Part shown: in pieces, positions 44,475 through 55,501 of the stretch
Layout: each line of letters opens with the position of its first letter
Position numbering within the stretch: the stretch's first letter is position 1
NCBI GenBank assembly: GCA_914767715.1
Contig: OU612071.1
Span: 20,270,948-20,334,947, forward strand
Length of the DNA: 64,000 bases
Origin: Membranipora membranacea
Taxonomy: Eukaryota; Bryozoa; Gymnolaemata; Cheilostomatida; Membraniporidae
Reading direction: 5' to 3'
The notes under the pieces: generated by a model
The model's input: only the letters and a program-made list of their open reading frames with translations
Database searches by the model: none
Told to the model about the DNA's origin: nothing
Translations under genes and position numbers: made by a program

Positions 44475-47272
44475 TTAACACCCATAACCTGGGCGAGAAA
44501 TTTCACGAAGGTTGAACATGGCATCTCTATGTGCAGAATATAATGCATGAGGGGGGAAGATACTAAGTACCTCACACAGACTACCTATTTCTAGAGAAAA
44601 ACCACCATGCTCACAGATAAAAATCTTGCCCTCTTGGTGAGCTGCAATAACCCCTCCTGTGTTGTTGGCGGCGGTTAGAATGTCCTTCAAAACCATTATC
44701 TGCTTGAGGGCACCATCCACTTTGTTGACTCGCATTCTTTTCATCACTGCTCTAATGATGTCTGAAGGATCTACAACATAAGTAAAGCACTGTCAGAATC
44801 ATGCTATCATGACATGGATATTAAGTTTAAGTCGTCATTGCGGAGAGGGTTACCCCTCTAGAGTACAGGTACAGGAACCTATGGTACACAAGCTGCACCC
44901 TATACCCTTACCCGCCGGAATACCGGCTACTCTTTTTATTGAAGGCAGAGGGGGATCTTTTTACTGCATGTGGGGAGTGCAACCACACAGTCGACCTCCG
45001 GTATTATTAGTCCTGGCCGGCAAAACAACACACTCATTATAATAAACCATTCTTGAGGGATGTACAATTCAAAACGACTGTGAGTATATCACAAACGATA
45101 GCTTAGCACAGAGCCTAAACCTGATGCACTCAATGAGCCAACTGACATCAACTACACTATTAACATGTGTATCTCTGATCGTCAGAGTCAATTTAGTAGC
45201 AGTACCTAACATGTAGCAGAACCTAGCATGTTAGGTACTGCTACATGTACCTAGCACTTATTAATAAAATTGAACACGGGGCGTCACACCAAATTCCTTG
45301 TGATAGTACTAATACTAAGTGAATTTGCCCTCTATCGATCCGAGATATACATGCAATAGTATATCACGTGATCAGTGTGCTCAATGACTCTAGCGCACCA
45401 AATGTAGTAGCCACGGTCATAACATACACTCATACATATTGATTACTTAAAACCAAACAGAAACTTGAAAATGGTTAGGTCCAGAGAAATTTAATAGACA
45501 AGCAAAGCACCCAATTATTTTAAGTTTTAATGTTTTTAGACGCACAATTATTAGGATTTGCCATGTATCATATTTTACTATAATGTACATAGTTAACATA
45601 GATGCTAACCTTTTCCTGTCATCTGATTCATCAGCTGAGTAATCTGATCTTGTCTCCCTCGGCAGTGTGCTTCCCTTCCAAGCGTTCCGATTCCAGCCAA
45701 AACTGCAAAAAAAGGGGGAACTCTAGTTTCACAATACATATTGTCTTATACGCATAAAACTGATTCGATAAAGACACATTTACATTACAAAAATTGCCAC
45801 GCTAAGGAGATAACGCTAAAAGACAGTGTTTTGTAGTCAACGCTATGAAGGAAGCTGGTTTTTAAATTGAACTGAGAGTGAGATTTTTTTTACCCATGAA
45901 ATGAATAATTTGCATATGAGACCAAATGCAAACGCTGATATGGGAACAATAAGACTGGATATAGATTGGCATCTATGCTAAAGATAAGCTGGTCTCATCA
46001 GTCAAACTGTAGTGACGATTGAAACACTTTTTTATCCGTGAAGTAACTTGCTCAAGGGACCAAACTCCAACACTGAGGTAGCATCACTAAGCCTCGACAC
46101 GGAAAGACATCAATGCTTAGTAGACCATCGCTAGCTGGCTTCATTGGTCAAGCTACAGCAGTGATCAAGACGTTTTTATATTCATTAAGTAACTAACGCA
46201 AGGGACCAAACAGCAATACTGTGGTGTTGACACTAAGACTGGACATGGAAAGCCAAGGTCTTAGACCCATTTAGTTTGAAGATCACTATTAGGAGGTAAA
46301 GAGGGAAAAACAAATAGCTGATCAGGACCAATAATTCAAATGTATCCGATTGGCAAATAACAGTGAAGCTATGTTACTTTACAATGTGATAGAATGAATA
46401 GCAGGACCAAGTCCATAACAATAATAGTCACCTCCTTAGGGCTAGTGATAACGACTTTGAGGCCGTCAGTAATTCTCCATTCAAGGCCAGGGTTGTCAAC
46501 AATCCACATCCTGCTCCAATCATAGGTGACCGCCATAACATGAGAGACATTATCAGGTTCCTTGCCAACTAAAAGCAGAAAAAAACTTATTAAGTTAGCC
46601 AAATTACCATAATGAATTCAAACATGAGAATGGTAATGAAGGTTGTTGAGAGGAAAGTATGTAGGCCTATATCTAGCTTATCATACTTTTCTCATTTCCC
46701 TCTAAGATCTGATCCAAGCTAGAAGACTCTGGAAGCAATTTTTTAATCTTGAGAAAACATATGTTTCACAATCAAACAACAACCAAAAAACCAATGGGAT
46801 AATTAGCTTCCAGCTTTTCAAGAAGAAAGAGGTGAAGCAACTGCTTTTCACATATTGTGGTCTTACAGACAGTTGATTGCATATTAAAGCTAATCTAAAA
46901 TAAAGATATTGGCTCTGATTTTACTTTCTCTGAGTAGGCTTGGGCCTCACACTGATAGTATAACAGCGCTTACTCACTGTCAACCATTGTCTATGAAAGG
47001 ATGAAAGCAGTCTGGTAAAGCCTATATGCAGAGAGAGAGATCAAAGGTAGGTTCAAAAAGAAAGTTTAACCCTGACACAGCTCAATACATGATAAGTACT
47101 AGCTAGGCCTAATCAGTGCGTGGAGCACCTAGAAGTGACCTAGCTAGGCCTACTGTTTTAAATCAATTCTAACCATTTTATAACAGGACTTACCTTTGGA
47201 AGTGCTGGTCACATCAAGAAGTACTGCCAGTTCCAGTAACTCATTGGTTCTTCCCATCTTCAATCCATCCAT
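44475..47272 (-). CDS. Four-exon gene of unknown function
   Basis: Exons in order: 47272-47194 (starts MDGLKMGRTNELLELAVLLD), 46568-46383 (KEPDNVSHVMAVTYDWSRMW, IVDNPGLEWRITDGLKVVI, then a hydrophobic stretch), 45702-45610 (LAGIGTLGREAHCRGRQDQI, TQLMNQMTGK) and 44770-44475 (DPSDIIRAVMKRMRVNKVDG, KQIMVLKDILTAANNTGGVI, FICEHGGFSLEIGSLCEVL, stop). All borders are GT/AG and all phases agree when exon 2 uses the GTAAAG donor; the stronger-looking GTGACT donor at 46431 would put exon 3 out of frame. Predicted length about 218 residues. No signal peptide; the end of exon 2 may be a membrane or buried helix. I do not recognise the family. Confidence 0.5.
45197..45243. repeat. Perfect 17-bp inverted repeat, 13-bp loop
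   Basis: TAGCAGTACCTAACATG (45197-45213) and its exact complement CATGTTAGGTACTGCTA (45227-45243). Lies in an intron of the unknown gene. The loop repeats TAGCAG and CCTA. Confidence 0.9.
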
Positions 47273-48202
47273 GTTGTTGATAGTACTAGTAGACTAGTAG
47301 TCATCCTCTAGATGCATCTATCTTATCTATTTATAATATTCATCATTCTTATTGAAATGTTTTCTTCTTCTTGCATGTTAATCAGGATATATTCAGCAGT
47401 CCTTTGGTATTGCTACTTTGTAGATAATTATCTTTACTTCTTTTACTTGTGATGTGAATATCAGGCAGGCAATAACAGGGGAAAATTGCAGTAAGATGAC
47501 TGTTTATCAATTTCAGACTTATTCAAAATTTTCCGCTCTGTTATAGCCCTAATTCCAAAATTAGTAGGGGGCTCTTTCATTTAATTCAAAAAGTTGAAGT
47601 GGAACCTTGGGAAGATTATAGCGAGTCCGTTTTTTTGCATTTATTTGTTGTGAAGAAGAATTTGGAAGTAAAATATTCTGAGAAAAGAAATTTATTCCAA
47701 CTCATAAGCATCTGCAGACAGTTGAGTGTATAGGAAATGAGTTATTCCTAGTAGGTGAAAAGTGAGTGAAAAAATAACATCTTAACTAGCAACTGCACAA
47801 ATCAATGGACCAACATAGCACTATTCCCTAGGCTTGGCTACTACTAACAAACTACTGGCCATTGGCATTAGTCTAAGATTAGTCTTAATAGTTACTCATT
47901 ACTGGCCATTAGTTCTGGTGAGCAAAATTATTGGCACAATCATTCAACACTGTCACCTACCCTACTATTCTATTGCTAACCAGCTTGAAGACTTGCCAGA
48001 CCAAGGAGTAATTTTTTCTCAGACCGTTCATGCCTCTTGATGGACTTTGAGTGAGTCTTGTTGTGATAGTAAGTAAAAACTAAAAAAGAGCTACACAATC
48101 ACACTCACTGCTATCCAAAATAAAGCTCACCCACCAAGATAAAATACTGTCCTAGGGGAGTCAGTTTTAGGCCTACTGTCACTGGTAATCTCTTATCATT
48201 TT
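47273..48202. other. Non-coding stretch, possible promoter region of the minus-strand gene
   Basis: The region immediately upstream of the MDGLK start. No TATA box or other element can be singled out. Confidence 0.3.
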
Positions 48203-48289
48203 TATCAACCAAAGTGAAAAAGTCCATGCAGAGATGGTTATGTACAGTACATGACCATCTATGCATGGAATTTTTCACTTTGGTTGATA
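48203..48289 (+). repeat. 87-nt hairpin, pre-miRNA-like
   Basis: The arm TATCAACCAAAGTGAAAAAG plus TCCATGCAGAGATGGT pairs with the 3' arm ending TTTTTCACTTTGGTTGATA with about three mismatches over 38 bp and a short loop containing TGTACAGTACA. The size fits an animal pre-miRNA, but near-perfect pairing also fits a small foldback element. Confidence 0.7.
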
Positions 48290-49656
48290 TAAATGTACTG
48301 TCATGTACTGTCACTCAAGCTATTTATTTAACCCCTGTTGTACTACTGATAGCGTAATATACTAGATCAGATGCCAATTATTAATATCTGCTCTCAGATC
48401 CATATGCTGACCTGTTGAGCTTGCATGATTTGAGGGTGAGAGTTAAGGTGATCTTAAACCATAGCGCTTAGCTGGTAATCAAAGTGTCTCTCGTCGGCCG
48501 GGCTAAAACCTTTATATTATGTTTACTTTCGCTTCCTCTTACTAAACATCGTGGTGTTGATAACTCATCCATAAATACTGGACTGATTCTGAACCTCACA
48601 TCTTTTCTATTTTAGATTTTGTAAGTCTGCCAACACTGTCGGCGCAAGCTTAACCCAGTGACTCATTATCAAATGATCCTGATTTTATGGCAATTGTTGA
48701 AGGTGTGAGGGGCCTAGTGTCAACATAGGATTTGAATTTATCTGGGACATGACGATCGTAACTGGTGACTGAAACAGCCTAGAAAACTGTGAGTAAAATA
48801 TATTTCACCCCAAATAAAGGATGTGGGGTTTGGGTAGAACAGGTTTGATCTAATCTGCTCGCAGTCCGGTCTTTCCCAATATACTGGTGAGCCTCCGGCT
48901 CAAAACCTAAATGCAGGGAAATTGGATCAAGCTTGATCTAGGTTTTGGGAGATGGAGGGTTAGGAATTGCAGGGGCTGTGAGTGTAAGCATCCTAAGATG
49001 TGGATTCTTATGTATGATCACACCTTTAGGTCCAAGTTACAAACCTCTGTGACCATCCTGTGAGAAAGAGACATGAGTGCTGACTTTGTTGGTGGGAAAA
49101 AAGTTCACTTACTTACATTTTCTTAGCATAAAATGTGGTCGGAGTTTGTATTATTGGAAATACTAGGTCTATGCATGCCTGCTTGAAACATCAGATGCTG
49201 ATTTCTTCTATGTAATAGTTTTAGTTGCAAAATTCTAAAAAGTATTTCATGGGGAAGAATCAGCAACAGATATTGCTGCAAAATATAGTAACTGGATAAA
49301 TGTAGGATAAGCTTCGCCCCTACGTCATCCTGAAATAGAGATTCTGAATGCTTTTCTAACCAATAAAGTCACCACTTTCGTTTGATGTCAACTTATCCAC
49401 ACATGGTGACACCAGAGTCTCAGAATTGGACATGTAGAATATAACGTCAGGTAGCATCATACCTACCACCAAATGCTCATTTCATGACACATTACAGTGA
49501 TCAAAAATACTAAAATAACCGTCAGTACATTTTTTATGCATACTCTTTGAGAGAATAGAACATGGACTATGCTGGCTAACAACATATGTGGGTTCTAAAA
49601 TTAAGGTTTAATTAATAACAGCTATTAAAAATATTTATTATTTAATATTTTTCAGA

Positions 49657-50845
49657 TGCCCCCATTCAGAGAAAGAAATAGAAAGTGGTGACGGAGAGTG
49701 ATTCTTGATAGACACCTGGAAGATGCACCTGGAAAGGTAAGCTGACATAACAACACCAGTCATCCCCCATCTAATTTGTGAGGTTAAACTGCCTGATGAT
49801 TTTGTACTCCGTTGACTCACTTTGAAAAGTCTCTCGTCTATGCCTCGCCATGGCCTGACGAGGATGAATTCGCAACAAAATTTTCCTCTGGCCCCTCCAA
49901 TCCTCCCTGTAACTGATTTTCATTTGTGTCTAGAGTATATAATCCTGAGGGTGGTTTTGATTATAGACTCATTTGCCATTTTGTCTGGACTCCTGCGGAT
50001 AAAGTGTGGATAAACCCTGGACAGCCACTTGCCATTGTTTCAATTCATCAACTGATAAACTTTGTAAGTCAGTCATCTCGATATGCATAATGCTACAGGG
50101 GATCTCACATCAAATTTAATCTTATTTATGCATATATGTTAGCCTGGGCAGGCTTTCGGGGTGTGTTGGTTGGGGAGCGGGGTTCCCCTTTCCCCACTAC
50201 CCACCCCCGACAGCCTGCCAAGCTACATATATGTCCTGTTTTTAGTGTAGATGAATTATCATAGGCCTAAAAATTCTCTAATCTCAAAGTTGTCTTGTTT
50301 CAATTTAATTTTGTGTCTAGAGTATGTTATCCTGAGGGTGATCTCAATTAGAGACTCATCCGCTATTTTTCTGGAGTCCTGCAGATAAAGTGTGGATAAA
50401 CCTTGGACAGCCACTTACCCTTGTCTCAATTTGGCAACTGATAAATTTTGAAAATATTTTATGCGATGTCTTGTCAGAGTATTTCTTTGACTGTTTTGAG
50501 TGTAGATCAATGATTATAGGCCTAAAAGTTTTCTAATCACAAAGTTTTCTTGTCTTAACTTTTTCACGGGAGGTAATTCCAACACAAATGTAGGCCCACA
50601 CCTCATAAATGTTGAAATGAAGATGGTTTAAGATTGAATGCGACTTATTTAATTTTTTTATCAGACGCCCCTGTGCAGAGAAAGAAATAGAAATGGTTAG
50701 TGTAGTTATAGGGATGGACGTGTGACAGACACCTGGAAGATGCACCTGGAAAGGTAAGCTGACATCTAATTGATCATCTAATTGACCCTGCAACAGATTT
50801 AATTTTGTGCCGCTATTGCCTGCACTCCTGCAATTAAACTATTTA
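49657..50845 (+). repeat. Diverged local duplications with exon-like cores
   Basis: GCAGAGAAAGAAATAGAAA / ACACCTGGAAGATGCACCTG then GAAAG|GTAAGC occurs at 49657-49737 and at 50665-50754, each preceded by a pyrimidine tract ending CAG, so it looks like a duplicated exon. A second segment (GTGTCTAGAGTAT..ATCCTGA, GATAAAGTGTGGATAAACC, GACAGCCACTT) occurs at about 49928-50070 and 50320-50460, with a remnant near 50805. All three frames of the exon-like core contain stops, so any transcript is probably non-coding or decayed. Confidence 0.7.
50131..50233. repeat. 103-nt GC-rich foldback
   Basis: CATATATGTTAGCCTGGGCA/GGCTTTCGGGG pairs with CCCCCGACAGCCTGCC/AAGCTACATATATG, and the inner GGTTGGGGAGCGGGG pairs with CCCCTTTCCCCACTACC. 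Almost the whole 103 nt is self-complementary, in a much more GC-rich composition than its surroundings. Confidence 0.85.
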
Positions 50846-53078
50846 ACTAAATTACTTTTTACCTTAAAGCCTTCCTGGCCCCTCTTCACTATGGTCCATA
50901 CAAAAGCTAACTCTGTCATTGGTGTGATACATCGAGATTTTAGACTTCCCCCAAATGCATTGTGATATTAGTAGGATATGTATATATAGGCTTGTAATGT
51001 TCAAGAAGAAGAAAATCAGAGTTATTTGCTCTCTTTACAGGTAATTTTCGAACCTATCGTTGCCCACAGCCCGAAAATATTACAACAAAACAGTATGCTG
51101 GCATAACTGGATCTCGACCGGGGAGAAAAAAATGGTTATGTCGAGGATAAAGGAAAACAACTCATAGGACTAACTCTTTGATTGCAGATAATTTAGTCAT
51201 ATGTATCTGCCCAGACTATGCACAACACCATTTGGCAAACATTAACAGCGAGCTAGGCCAGGTTGAGTCCCGATGGCGCCTCTACAGCACAGACTCTAAT
51301 AGCTACTACCACGCCTACGAAACCGAATATTTGATTATGAGCTGTATAAGCATTGCGTAAGCGAATTTGACCTACCCACTACCTGCATGTATGGTCAAAA
51401 CAAGGAGTTAACTCCTTGGTCAAACTACAATTTTATGAAGACTTCAGCTGGATACGCAATGAAGTGACCAACTGAGACTTTCAGGATCTCTTGCTCTGAG
51501 GACCATTTCTATTCTATGAGACTATACATAAAACTTTCATTATCTAAACCAATGAACTCCCTCTTCCTTCATTGTCTAAACTGTTGCCTACAGTATAAAG
51601 AAGGTGAATATAGCTGTGAATGGAATAGCAATCTATGTACATGTTGCTAGTCTCACCAGTAGATTACTCAAAGTTCGAACAGCCATTTAATTGATTGAGT
51701 TTGGTATAATTAGATGGTCCCAGTTTCATTCATGAGTTTATAGCCATCTCAGCCTATACCCCTTCTACATTGTAAACATAATTCTATGAAAGGAACTTAA
51801 TCAACGAATATTTAACGCTAAGAAAACAATAATCTTAACAAATCGTTAACATAACGATGTCTGACTTATGAAAGGCTGCATGGAAATCAAAATTCAATGA
51901 TACATTCATATCGTTAGTTTGGCGTCATAATGAAATATGTTTGAACTATGTTTGAAGCCAAAATGACGATTATATTATGATGATACTTTCAGCTCGTCCA
52001 ACTAACGCTATCATTTTTCTGTGTGTTGTACTTATCTCTAGCCTCCATGTGGAGAGCTTTAACCTTAACAAGCCTTTACGGTGTCGGTTTTTTCTGCAAT
52101 GATTTTTTTATTGCCAATGTTGTTGCTTACCTTGGCATTCGATGATATTAGATCGATCAGAGTCTAAAGTTGCCGGGGTCCTGTAACAACTGCCGTGTTC
52201 TGCAGGAATTTAATAATGTCATCCGTCACCCAATAAGACTTTAGAATGCGATTTTCAATATTGCGATGGTAGGCAGAATTGTACGAGACTATGGGAGGTA
52301 ACATCACCACTCCCTGAACCGGAAGTTAGACTAATTAGTGAGCCTTTGCTGTCCTTGAAATATTTCGATTCAATGTGTTCAACACTTCAACCAGGCCATT
52401 AATATCTATCATTAAACTCATACTCAAAATCCGCCCAGGTGGTCATGTGACCTCTATATTTTCCGTGTATCAAATTATGCATATTGAAATGCTTTTTAAA
52501 TACCGTTATTTGTTACATTTTTTATAATACTTGATTTCTATCTTCATGGACATCAACGATGTTTTGTAATCCAAATGATTTGCCCTGGTATTTCCCATCC
52601 CTGGTCCAACAAAGGCCCGCCCCTCCCCCTCCAATTATCACCAAATTGATGAGATGGCAGATTGTATTTTGAAATTGTACATAATTTGCTTTGAGAAGTA
52701 CGAGAAGAATACTTACAGGTCGTGTTATGCTGATCCCATATTGAAATCCCAATATGAATGAAACCATATGCAAGTACAGAATAAGCAATGATTATTTCGT
52801 GAACACATAAGTCAGATGTGTCAGAAAATGAAGTAACAAAATCAAATTGACACTACAAATGTACCAAGCTGACAACGAGTGATAACCAAAAACTAAAGTA
52901 AAACAGCAGCTCTGTACGGTATTGCAGCTTATGTGAGGATTGGTCGCAATGGCAGATTTGTAAGTATTGAGTTTCAGTACGGATGAATGTTTAATATTCG
53001 GTGCTCGCAAATATGCTCTGTCGATATTGGCATTTCGTGTTCTGGATAGTTGGAACTGTGTCAGAATTGCTGCATTAG
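50846..53078. other. Non-coding stretch
   Basis: No supported gene. A 96-codon hydrophobic frame (52792-53082, minus) starts where the next frame ends but has no other support. Confidence 0.35.
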
Positions 53079-53447
53079 TCATATTGATAAATTGAAAGTA
53101 GGTTGGGTGATTAGAGTCCTATTAAAAAGTCCGTTGATCATTGAGAAATAAATTTTCACAATGTCGCTGTTTACGTTGCCTGGTGATAATTTGTCAACCT
53201 CTACGATTCTGCTGAACAGCTCAATTAATTTGCTCATGGAACATAATACATCACAGGAGGTCTTGCATGTAAAGGAGAATTTAGGTGTGTTAATTATTTG
53301 TTTGAAATAGGAATGTGCTTGCTCTAGCTTCTTCATTCTCTCATCAGTTTCAGATTCCATAGACAGGTTGTCTAGAAATATAGATACTACTTTCACAGTG
53401 ACTTCTAGCAGTGTAGCATCAAATTCCTTCCGTTCATTAAAAACCAT
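53079..53447 (-). CDS. Hypothetical 122-residue protein
   Basis: A single open frame from Met to stop reads VFNERKEFDATLLEVTVKVV, SIFLDNLSMESETDERMKKL, EQAHSYFKQIINTPKFSF and ending in TQPTFNLSI. Mostly helical with charged and hydrophobic residues in heptad-like spacing. No family recognised and no splice evidence. Its composition is more protein-like than other frames of this size here. Confidence 0.4.
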   Translation of the reverse strand: MVFNERKEFDATLLEVTVKVVSIFLDNLSMESETDERMKKLEQAHSYFKQIINTPKFSFTCKTSCDVLCSMSKLIELFSRIVEVDKLSPGNVNSDIVKIYFSMINGLFNRTLITQPTFNLSI

Positions 53448-53649
53448 GAATGTTTAGGATAACTTCTCGCCATATTTTGGAAATTTAACGTGCAGTAAGT
53501 TATGCATTATCTGACTAGAACTTGCTTGTTTTTGCGTTTGTGTTGATGCAAAGTGATACTATAGCCATTAACTCTCAACGACTTAATTTACTCAACTTAC
53601 CCGCATTGCGGAAAAGAATTGCTTATCCAGCACCTGCTCTGCCACCTCA

Positions 53650-54515
53650 TTGCTCGTCAATTCTTGATTCTGTGGGTATTGATGGCATCTTTGACGTTAT
53701 GTAACCTCCCTGGAACCATCGATAAACTCTTCGCCAGAGATCCCATGGTATGATTCCTGCCATGACAATAATGGACCTTAGGGGATCTATTGTATTAAAC
53801 GCAATGATTAAATCAATGAATACAACGCAAGAATGGTTTTTGGCGCGCTCATCAAGGTGATTGGTAAGGGTGTCAAGCAAGATAGTTAGTGCATCTTTTG
53901 TGCCTCTATTCTGTTTATAGGCGTACTGCTGTTTATTCTCAAAGCATGAGGTTATGTATGGTATCAGCAGCAGTCCTTAGCACTGGTCAATGATGGAGGT
54001 ACGAGCAATAGGACGGAAGTCTTCATTCTCAGTTGCACACTTCTTCTTCGGCACAGGTTCGATTGTTGCCAACTTCCACGCGGTTGTTACTACTCCTGTA
54101 TTAATTGAGTTGTTAAACATAGTCTGAATGGGTATGGTGAGTGAGTCAGCAGGAGTCTTTAGGAGCCTAGCAGGTAGCTTATCTGGCCCACAGCTCTTAG
54201 TCACATCAAGTGTTCTTAGGAAGTTATAAACTCGAGAACTAGTAAAAGGTTTGCAACTATAATCAGTGGGTGGTAAATTTGTATTAGTATTGCTCTGTCT
54301 TTCAAAACATAAGAACAACTGGTTTAAAGAATCAGGATCTACAGAGCATTCTTTATGTTCAGACTTCAATTAAATCAAAGAATGTAGGTTTGACCATGCA
54401 GATTTAGGATCAGACTGAAAATATTCATCTACATCACTATCTTGCTTAGTGTTGGCTTGCATGATAGCACACTGGACATCTGCTTGGCATCGTTTGATCA
54501 CGTTCATGTCGTTAG
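53650..54515 (-). pseudogene. LINE reverse transcriptase fragment next to the BEL insertion
   Basis: Minus-strand pieces in order: DEYFQSDPKSAWSNLHSL, stop, SSRVYNFLRTLDVTKSCGPD, KLPARLLKTPADSLTIPIQT, NTGVVTTAWKLATIEPVPKK, EDFRPIARTS, then near 53880-53940 YAYKQNRGTKDAL, then LTNHLDERAKNHSCVVFIDL and IAFNTI. These are the RT fingers of a Jockey/CR1-type LINE (K.CGPD..P, W....P..K, FRPI). It has stops and frame changes and loses similarity before the ADD box. The BEL element starts about 60 bp from its 5' part. Confidence 0.75.
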
Positions 54516-54567
54516 TTCATCAGCTTTTTGATCCTTAGATTAAGGTTTAGATTAGGTTTGTTGTAAT

Positions 54568-54572
54568 GCTCT
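54568..54572. repeat. Target-site duplication GCTCT (left)
   Basis: Identical to 63139-63143, directly flanking the element. A 5-bp duplication is normal for BEL/Pao. Confidence 0.9.
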
Positions 54573-55306
54573 TATAAAGTTATCTATGAACTTTAGCCGT
54601 TTGGGTTAGGTGTAGAACTCTTATAACTAGAATTATCTAGACAAAGTTCACTGAACTACGATTTCTTTATTTTGTCTGTTATCCATAATATTTGATATTC
54701 CATTTAAAGTCCGTGAAACCTGTAATTGTTTAAAAAACATGAGTAACACTAATCAAATTATGATCAAATTATCAAATACGAAATTAAAATGGTTTTTCCA
54801 AGAATATTCATTTACAATGTAGTTATAAAACAATAAGCTTCAAATTATGTATACCATTGAAAAATTACAGTTTAAATCAGAATTAAAAGTTAAAATTGAC
54901 ATACCTCTGGTGTATTCCTAGTTAATATTGGTTTTCACATCTTGACTCTATGGTTTTCTACACATAACTGAATCGATAGAGCCAGATGACGTTCACTTGA
55001 TCTTTTATGTTTTGATGTTTTGAATACTAAGTGGTAAAAAAATGACCGTAATCCTGTTGTGTTAGGTGCAGGTTGACCTGTAAACCCCCTTAATTTTGGT
55101 CCATATTTAGAGGCAGAAGTTCAGCGAGAGTTCAGATTAGAAATTTGTGAGTGCTAAGTTGGGTTTTTAATTACTTTTGCAGCAGCATGATAGATTTTTT
55201 GGAAGCCATAAACGAGAATCGCAGTTTAGGTATTTTTTTTACATAATTGTCAAGCGTATAATTTGATAATAACATACTAGGTGCTACTTTGTTGTGGATT
55301 CTTACA
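54573..55306 (-). repeat. 3' LTR of the BEL/Pao element
   Basis: 734 bp, about 99% identical to the 5' LTR. It has an extra ACTA near 55275. Confidence 0.95.
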
Positions 55307-55318
55307 TTCTCCCACTTT
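55307..55318 (-). promoter_or_regulatory. Polypurine tract
   Basis: On the element strand AAAGTGGGAGAA directly precedes the 3' LTR start TGTAAG; this is the expected primer site for plus-strand DNA synthesis. Confidence 0.8.
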
Positions 55319-55501
55319 AATTTTTTTCTTATAAAAAATTCAAACAAAGTTTATATAGATTATGACATGACATGATTAAAAAAGATGTCGATGATATCCG
55401 TTATACACGTAAATTCTAAATACTAAAGCTCTGAATAACTATGTAATTACAACCTTGTAATAATAGCTGATGTGGTGTAATTATTAATAAATGTAAGGTT
55501 C

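Noticed and set aside
52792-53082. 96-codon frame that begins where the 53079-53447 frame ends
   Set aside because: Overlapping stop-start is not meaningful in animal genes; the sequence is hydrophobic AT-rich noise with no support.
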